This document shows positions 56,648 through 64,000 of a stretch of 64,000 nucleotides of DNA, one piece after another. A program made the position numbers and the translations under genes. Source of the DNA: Callaeas wilsoni (Eukaryota > Chordata > Aves > Passeriformes > Callaeidae); contig VWPU01014885.1 in assembly GCA_013398955.1 (NCBI GenBank), positions 1-64,000 of the forward strand, in the 5' to 3' direction. The stretch's first letter is position 1; every line of letters starts with the position of its first letter. Below the pieces are notes generated by a model. It had not been told where the DNA came from and made no database searches. It saw only the letters and a list, made by a program, of their open reading frames with translations.

Positions 56648-59600
56648 TCTACCACTGGGCTAGTGCAAGTGCATAGATATGAAACAAATGTATATTATTT
56701 CAATAGACATAATATGTAGCAATGATTTTACTTCTTTTTCTTCTAATTTTTTTTAGAAGGCAGGTATATGAGTCATCCGTAATAAAGAGACTATCACGAA
56801 TAATCTATATCAGCGTATAGTGCATCCTTCTATAATCATCACATCTTTTTCTTCTTTTTGACCACTTTTAAAATGTTATCATGTTAGATCCGATTAATTA
56901 TGATATACTGAAGGGAGCTGTTACTTCCTTTACATGGCACTGAAAAAAGAAATAATAAAAAAAATCCTTAAAATGTAATACACAAGTACACAAATATATG
57001 TGGTCATCCAATTTAAAATATAATTTCAAAAACTCCTTCTATTTGAATAACTTGTTCACAAAATGTAGTAATATAGATGGACTGTTATTCTTTAATTATT
57101 TTTAAATAACTGCACTTTCTAAGTATCATTAATATGGTTTATGAATAATTGAGAACTACAAATGTCATTTTGTCACTAAGGCTTGGGAAATCACACATGC
57201 TAAAGCTGACTTTCTTAGCAGAAAAAATATTCAAGTAGTGGCCTGGCTTATAGCCCATGTACTGTATCTCAAATTTTTGCCTGTAATAAGAATTCCATTA
57301 TGTGGTTTTATGAATTTACTTATTAAAAATATTATTCCTACCTCAAATATGTGTCTGAGAGATTGCAATGTGTATAGGGTGGAAAAAACTCACCATATAA
57401 GTCAATAGCCTTGACAATTTTTAACATAAACAAAAGTAAATTCAGCAAAGAAGTACATATATTAATAATGGTCATAGAAAATATTTTCCCAATTGAATAA
57501 ACTACTCATCAATCAAACTATCCCAACTACCAAACACTGACCAAAGCATGCACATTTTGAGAACCATGTTATTCATAAAAGTATATACAGATTATTCCAA
57601 AAGTTATGCCCAAATAGCCTTTGAGACACAGCATCTGAGTTTCATCTCACATAAACCAGTACAGCTTCACTGATTCATGTAAGTTGAGGATTTTGGTATA
57701 TTAAAGTTCATAAATCTAAAAATTAATTGTTTTACACTTGTATTACACAAGCAATATATACATTATTTCTGTGAAATTCCCCAAGCGTCAGATGTCCAGG
57801 TTGTGGGAGAATGTGAATCTGCCTGCTAATGACATGAAAAATTAACTTCATTCAGTGGACATCTCTCTGTGATTTGTCATTTTTATAAGTAAATATAAAA
57901 ACTCAGCAGTCTTTTATATGGCTTCTTTCTTAATTTTTTAAGTAGCAACTATTTAGCAGAACATTATACCAAACTTTAGAGATTTAGAGACAGGAGGTCT
58001 ACTTACCATTATTCTTTCTGCTTATATTGCATGCGTGCACACGGATTTCATTTAATCACACCAAGAATTTTACTTTGTATGTTTGTTTCCAGATTCTAAA
58101 AGATTTTATACTTAAATACGTACTCTTCTTCAATATGTACAAATATTCATCTAGTTTGTAAAAGTCAGAGAAATACAATGATATTATCAAGTGTACATCT
58201 CTGACTAAAGTATTTTTCCACACAACTTAGGCTGTGAAATGTTCTGCCACAGAACACTGCCTACACGAATCCTAAATAGGTACGAAAAAGCAATTGCACT
58301 GATTCAGAGAAAGAAGATTCTGTTTACCTTTTAATGGTACAATATCAGATGCTTAAAAATTAACATGGAAAAGCTTCATTAAGCCTTTTGTGATAATTTT
58401 TAAAGTTACATAAAAATATTGTGTAGCTCTATGGATTATATATGCATGCTTTCCAAACTTCAAATCATGTAAAAAGACATGTCCTCCAAATATTATGTTC
58501 AAGTAGATGTTTACATCCAGCATGAAGAAACACAGCTACTACAGGCACATTAAAACCAACTATAGATCCCTCAGATCCCCAAACTTCTGTTTCAGAGTAG
58601 CTGAATAGCTAATATGCCAATAATTTGCTCACTCTGTTCTAGTCTTTCCTGATAGTTTATTAACATGCAATATCTCTCTTACCATAAACTTTGCCTAGCT
58701 TGAAATCAGAAATATTAACTGTTTCATTAATATAAACCGGCTCATATCAGTCATTTCTCCCAACCAATTTTGATGTTGACGTAATTTTTTCAGGACAATT
58801 GTTAGAAATACATCTTCTTCCAAAAATAATCCCTTCTCATCTCAATCCCAGGTAACATGTTTTCCTTCCTCAGTTCTGACCATGCTATCAGCTTGGCTGT
58901 CCCTTTTCCACCTGTTCGTACCAGTGAACATATGCCATAGTGCTCTTGACGCTGAAATGTCCCTGTCCTATTGTGGTCTATTATCACCACTCGTATTTTT
59001 TAACAGTAGTTTGATATCAATTAAATACCTCTTACAGACAAATTAAATATAATAGTTTCAGTACTAGTCACCCAGAAAAATCTCTGATTTAATACAAGCA
59101 TAAAAATTTACAGCATGAATAACCCCAAGGAGTTTTATTCTTGCAATGTAAACTTTTATTTATAACCTTTATAGCAATTATTTTTCTTTTAAGTGCTCAT
59201 TAATCCCACTTATCCCTTATCGTTTTCTCCACATGTCAAGAACCCAGCTTCTGTGCTGAGGAAGGAATTAAATAGCCGCTAGAATAAGGGTTGCGCTTGA
59301 AGTCTCCTATGGACTGTGTCAGGAAGAGAAATCAAATTCAGAATAGGTAATACTAAGTATTGAAGAATTTGACAATAACTGTCTGTTGCCAAAGATTTTA
59401 AAGAAAGAAAATAGACCTTGTTTCAAGAAGTGCTCAGCAGTAAGGAATAGTTAGTAAGAAATCACCCCTGCTGTTACCATCAAAAGACTGTTAGGGGAAA
59501 AAGGGAGCCTGTCATATACCAACCAAGATTTTACTGCTAGTCTAACTAATGTTTTATTGGTCTATTTAAAAAGTGCAAGTTATTCCTAGTTCAGTTACAA

Positions 59601-61271
59601 TTAAATGAAAACTTGAAGTACAAACCATCTAAGTATTATAGAAAATACTTATTTACTGCAAGATTCGGGTCATGTATGTGACTACAAGTGAAGTATAGTT
59701 TTATACACAGCATCTAACATCTAGCCCTTCTTCCTCTTTTAACACTCATCCTTTCTCAGTACTTCTGAATTATTGTTATGCTCCTATTTGTTGAGATGAC
59801 AAAGCCATAAAGAAACTGTAAAGCTGTAAAACCACCGAAACCTCCAAGCCTGAAGGAAAGGACCAGCATGGGTGCAGTTTCCATTTGTGTACATTTGTTT
59901 ATAACATTCTTCTCTTTTGATTCTTAACAGCATATCTGACAGGAGCAGTGGAATTGTCACTCTCTCATCCTATGGGAAACAGCATGTGAAACACAACAGC
60001 CCATAGTGAAAAGTCTTATGTTCATGGGGATATTTTTTTGTCATGGGAGGTCCATGAAACATGGACACAGCGGATAGGTGTTTTGTCATCCCAAACAGAC
60101 TTAAAGGTCTGTTATACAGATGTCTGCAGTTAGCTGGGCCAGGCAGTAGGACTGGTCCTAAATAGGACTCTCCTACTTCTTTCTTAAATTGTTTCTGATT
60201 TACTCCTTCTAGGCAGACCTTATATTTGATTCACATACTCCTAGAATGCTGATGTCCAGGAAAGCAGTAATCAAAAGACAGAATCCATCTTATGTAACAT
60301 TTCTATTGAAATTTGAAATAAAATATGATCAAATCTCCAGTATAACTTTCAAAAAATAATTTTTCATACTCTTCCTATTTAGGATATTGCTGGCATGTAA
60401 AAAACAATACCCTAATTAAAAAAAACCCAACAAAACAAACTCCCTGTTTTTCATAGATGAGCATGTCTATTCAGGAAGACAAGCCAAGAGACTGTTGAAT
60501 GTTCCCATAAATAACTGCAGTGCAAGGTCACATCTAAAGATGGATATTAGGTAGTGCCAACTCACCATCTAATCATCGTTAAGGGCAGGATGATGCCAAT
60601 GTGGGCAGATGGAATGAAAAACATTCCATTCATTGCAAAAATACACAAATAAGGAAATTAGGAGTAGTGTCTCTAGCCACATGAAAGCATTCTTAAAAAT
60701 GGGGTTCAGTTTCAGCCTCATCAGTTACTTTATTTTTTAGTTTTATTCTTCAGCATCGCGACTTTCAGGCAGTGTTCCATGATGCTGAGAAAAACCGTTT
60801 ATCATCTGTCTATGACATTCTTGGTTTCAGTTCTTCCTTCTGTTTTGGAAAAAAATGGTGTTCAAGGAGAACCCTGATAATACATTCCAAATATGTTTGG
60901 ATACAGCTGCACATACATAATTGCAGGCAGCTATGAAAATTAAGTTTACATTCAGTTAGGAATGTAACAGTCATATGGAATGACTAAAGCCTTTGAAAAT
61001 CATATGTATTACATTTGTTTTGTCAACACCAAATGTCAACAAACTGAGCTATGCTGAACCGTTGGATTTGTATTTCCCTTGTTATCCTGCTTGTAGTTTA
61101 ATTTCATTTAACTATCATGTTTTCCAAGTGGTGGAGATGAGAACAGAAAATTTTGAAGGTCACTCTGCACATGTCTGCGTGTGTGAATGAATGACTACTC
61201 TCTTCTAAACACCCTGCAGGAGAAGGAAGACCCTGGGTCTTCCTTCTTTCTTAGCCTGATTTTCTATATGT

Positions 61272-61529
61272 TTATCTCTGCCAGCTTGAGAAGAGACGAA
61301 GTGACCAAGTGACCACCACAGTGGCTACTCTGCAGGCAAAGCAAACTTCCCCTTCCAGGGCATACCTCCTGATGTGATGCTTGCTGTGCTGGGCTTGGTG
61401 CTGGCAGAAGCGCCACACACAAGTACTGCAAGAGGGAAACATCTCTGAGAGGTTTTGCTGGTGTTTATGAAGCTCTGGTGGGCATGGACCACAGTAGTAA
61501 AAGCCACACTGCTTCATTTTACCGCCCAC
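61272..61529 (-). other. Cys/His-rich ORF (85 codons) in a GC-elevated patch, unrecognised
   Basis: The minus-strand ORF has clustered Cys and His, including CGFYYCGPC near the start, then CSTC, CQHQAQHSKHH and CFAC. The pattern hints at metal binding but fits no finger spacing I know. A second minus-strand frame is open over the same stretch. The patch may be an old retrocopy or exon fragment, or simply GC-rich intergenic DNA. Confidence 0.2.
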
Positions 61530-64000
61530 TAGTCCTTAATTTTTCCTCCCTAGGCAACAGAGAGCACAATTTCTAATACCAGGGATAAAAGTATTAATGG
61601 ATTTCAGCTGAGTCGTGACGGTAGATTCCATGAAGTTTTTTCTTCTTTTCAAAGCTTGCAGCAACAGAAAGTGAATCTAATTGGCAGTATTTTTGTTTTT
61701 AGTTTTCAGACACTGAAATCTAGAATTTTCTGAGTTTGCTGCTTCTGAAAAAGCAAGTATTTTAACTGGTGATAAACTGAAATAGAATGTAAGTAATTTA
61801 TACTAAAACAGCACCTTTCCTTTTGTTAAAATGTTTTTATCTCACATTTATGTCAGCATATCTTGCAGGTAAAGACAGTGTGAATTGGTTGGTGTTTGAA
61901 CAGGACATCTGAACTTTTCAAGTGTTAGCAGTGAATTTTATGCAGTCGTGATAGTCAATACTAGTTCAATTTTATTATGGAAAATTGGATGACATTGTGG
62001 TCTCATTTAGATGAAATATATCATCAGGACACCACTATTTGTCTTTCTTTTAAGGACACAGTGTGAAAGAAAGGTAAGTTTTGTGCAAATTCAAGACTGA
62101 GTTATTATGTTCTTTCTGCTTAAATGTCCCTTCTCTGTTTTAGAGCTAGCCCAGTACATTTTTCGTTTCATATCCTAAAATTTGTCTAACATTGATATGC
62201 ATTGCTACTCCATGGCAACAGGAATTATACTCCCACCGTGGCTATACTTCTGGAATAAATGACAGAGGCAGCACAAACCGTTCCTTTAACCAGCCATCAA
62301 ACACATGTATGCTTTACTTGAAAATAATATAGGATAAATTCTTGCTACTCAAGTCCACACCGTGAATTTGATTTTCTTTCTGGAATAAGAGTGAGACTCA
62401 TTCAGCATTAGAAGAAATAGACTGGAGATGTTTCCCCGGATCACTTTGAAAGTTGGGATTGCCAGCCCTAATCCCTCACAAACCGTGAATCGAGCACACA
62501 AAAACCTGAGAATGGCATTAAAATGTGATTTCAAATAATAATAAAGTGCTTCAATTCGCCTTCCATTTTCATGTCTTGAGAATGCAACCATATTCATATT
62601 TTCGATCCTTCTTTAAAAGACAGACTTTTCCAGATAAGAGTGATCTTTTCCTGTAACTGTAAATGAAAAACAACAAATATCATAATCATGAGGAAACTGG
62701 AAGGTGAAAAGTAAGATACATATTTGCAAAGCAGAAAAAACAGTCTCCATGTACTTCTCCCATGCTCAGCAGCAGAAGAAGCTTCAATAAGCTTCAGTAT
62801 TCCTTTATCATTTGCATGCAAAAATAGCTTGTGAATAGTTGGGAGGATAAATCACCCAACTATTATTTAACACCTCCACTCTGTCAGTCTTTTCCTCTAT
62901 TATTTGCAAATAATCCTAGGTAGGATCAGGCAGTGTAAAGAAAGCACAGTAAATGAATTGCATGTATAATATCTTTACTGAGATTTTTATTGTTATTCAG
63001 TACTGAGGAAAATTTATATATTAAAATACACTAAAAAAATAAAATTAATACTACTACTGAAATTTTGTCCTTAGAATCAGGTACATTACATATATTCCAA
63101 AAACATTTTGCCATAAAAAATAAACACAGAAGCTAATTCTTCCAAGTATTCAGGGCTTTTTCCCTATTAGATAATTTTCTAATCCTATTTTTTCCCACCC
63201 TAAATGTTTTTAATGCTTAAAATAGAGACAATTGTACAACAAAATTCACTCATTTTGATTATTGATCCTATAGATCCTATAAGGCCTTCAGGGCATCATG
63301 AGTGCATGCCAGCTGGAAGACCTGGAGGAAAGGCTTCAGTTCAGCTACCTTATACATCACTTCCAGCACATGAGCATGTCTGGATGAGCAAATAGTGATG
63401 AATGTGCACGTCTGTACAACCTTTTGCACAAATCTAGAGCAGCAGCTAGGGACAGCTGGCCAAATTCCCTTTTAGGAAGTACTTCTTGCAAGTCAAACCC
63501 AGAGGTGTGACTGTGGAAGCATGAGGGTACTCCAGGACTCCACATGGCAACAGTGCTTAGTGGCAACCAGCAGAGAAGACGTACGTGCCAGTAGAATAAG
63601 TGAATCTTGTGGATTTGGTTTAATAACATCATTCAGGATTTTACAGCAGCAGACAACTTTTGACAAATTCTATCTGTACTTACATAACCGTTTCAGGATT
63701 AGGAATTATTACTAAAAGTTTCAGTATTTTGATTGCCTTTAAATTGTCTCCAAATTTTAATTTTTTTAAAAAATTAAAACCAAGCTAACATAATAATGAA
63801 CAGTCATTTCAAATATGCATAAAAATCATTGCCTAAACTTTTGCAATCACATTTAAAATAAATAGCTTTAAAAATACAGGAACTGAAGCAAGAATTCAAA
63901 ACAAAATAAACCAAAGTCAGGATGCCTTCAGGAATAAAAAACTATAATTTTGCTCAGTCTGGTTTTGACAAAGTTTAATTCTGATATGGGGACAGTGTAA

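Larger units (their letters stand above)
53271..64000. other. Downstream intergenic DNA without recognised genes
   Basis: About 10.7 kb of AT-rich sequence with no recognised gene, CR1 element or RNA gene. Two GC-elevated patches stand out: 61262-61530, with a minus-strand Cys/His-rich ORF, and 63270-63630. A perfect 15-bp tandem duplication (CTTTGCACATTTTCT) is at 56618-56647. Undetected exons or enhancers cannot be ruled out by reading alone. Confidence 0.5.

Noticed and set aside
1..64000. CRISPR arrays, tRNA/rRNA genes, LTR retroviruses, DNA transposons
   Set aside because: Looked for and not seen; no regularly spaced repeats, cloverleaf-like segments, paired LTRs or transposase motifs could be supported by reading.

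Overview
This window is vertebrate nuclear DNA, almost certainly from a bird. The only gene identified with confidence is the complete coding sequence of melatonin receptor 1A (MTNR1A, Mel1a) on the + strand, split into two coding exons by one very large intron. The avian assignment rests on the receptor, which reads like the avian Mel1a orthologue from my memory of the family, and on the interspersed repeats. Every repeat I could recognise is a CR1 LINE, the dominant bird/reptile retroposon, including one with the diagnostic ATTCTGTC octamer tail. No SINEs, bacterial-style genes, CRISPR arrays or rRNA/tRNA genes were seen.

Layout. Positions 1-560 are a CpG-island promoter and first exon: a GC box, a TATAAAA box at 24-30, a GC-rich 5' UTR with a short upstream ORF (106-213) and a TGACC pentamer array, then the start codon at 319 and the first 64 codons. 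The donor is at 512. Intron 1 runs 512-52059 (about 51.5 kb) and is AT-rich. It holds CR1 fragments in both orientations (8460-8640, 16670-16747, 19505-19862, 29530-29885, 31185-31830, 36670-37505, 37725-38010), simple repeats, and several short ORF-bearing or GC-elevated islands. Exon 2 (52060-52928) encodes the rest of the 353-residue receptor. A short 3' UTR with an AATAAA at 53245 follows, then about 10.7 kb of gene-free downstream DNA to the end of the window.

The most interesting unexplained signal is on the minus strand inside intron 1, at about 26.0 to 22.0 kb. A CpG-enriched patch with two CACGTG E-boxes is followed on the minus strand by a series of short open segments. Each is bounded by plausible splice sites, and the first four join in compatible phase. 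The series ends in an 88-codon open segment with coding-like composition. This could be an unrecognised nested antisense gene, or the remains of one. The splice model has many free choices and one join I could not make, so it is a hypothesis only. I did not recognise the product.

The regulatory picture for MTNR1A is partly readable: a TATA/GC-box promoter, an in-frame upstream ORF in a near-perfect Kozak context, and a 5' UTR tandem array made of overlapping AGGTCA half-sites on the minus strand. The rest of the intron and the 3' flank hold nothing I can assign.
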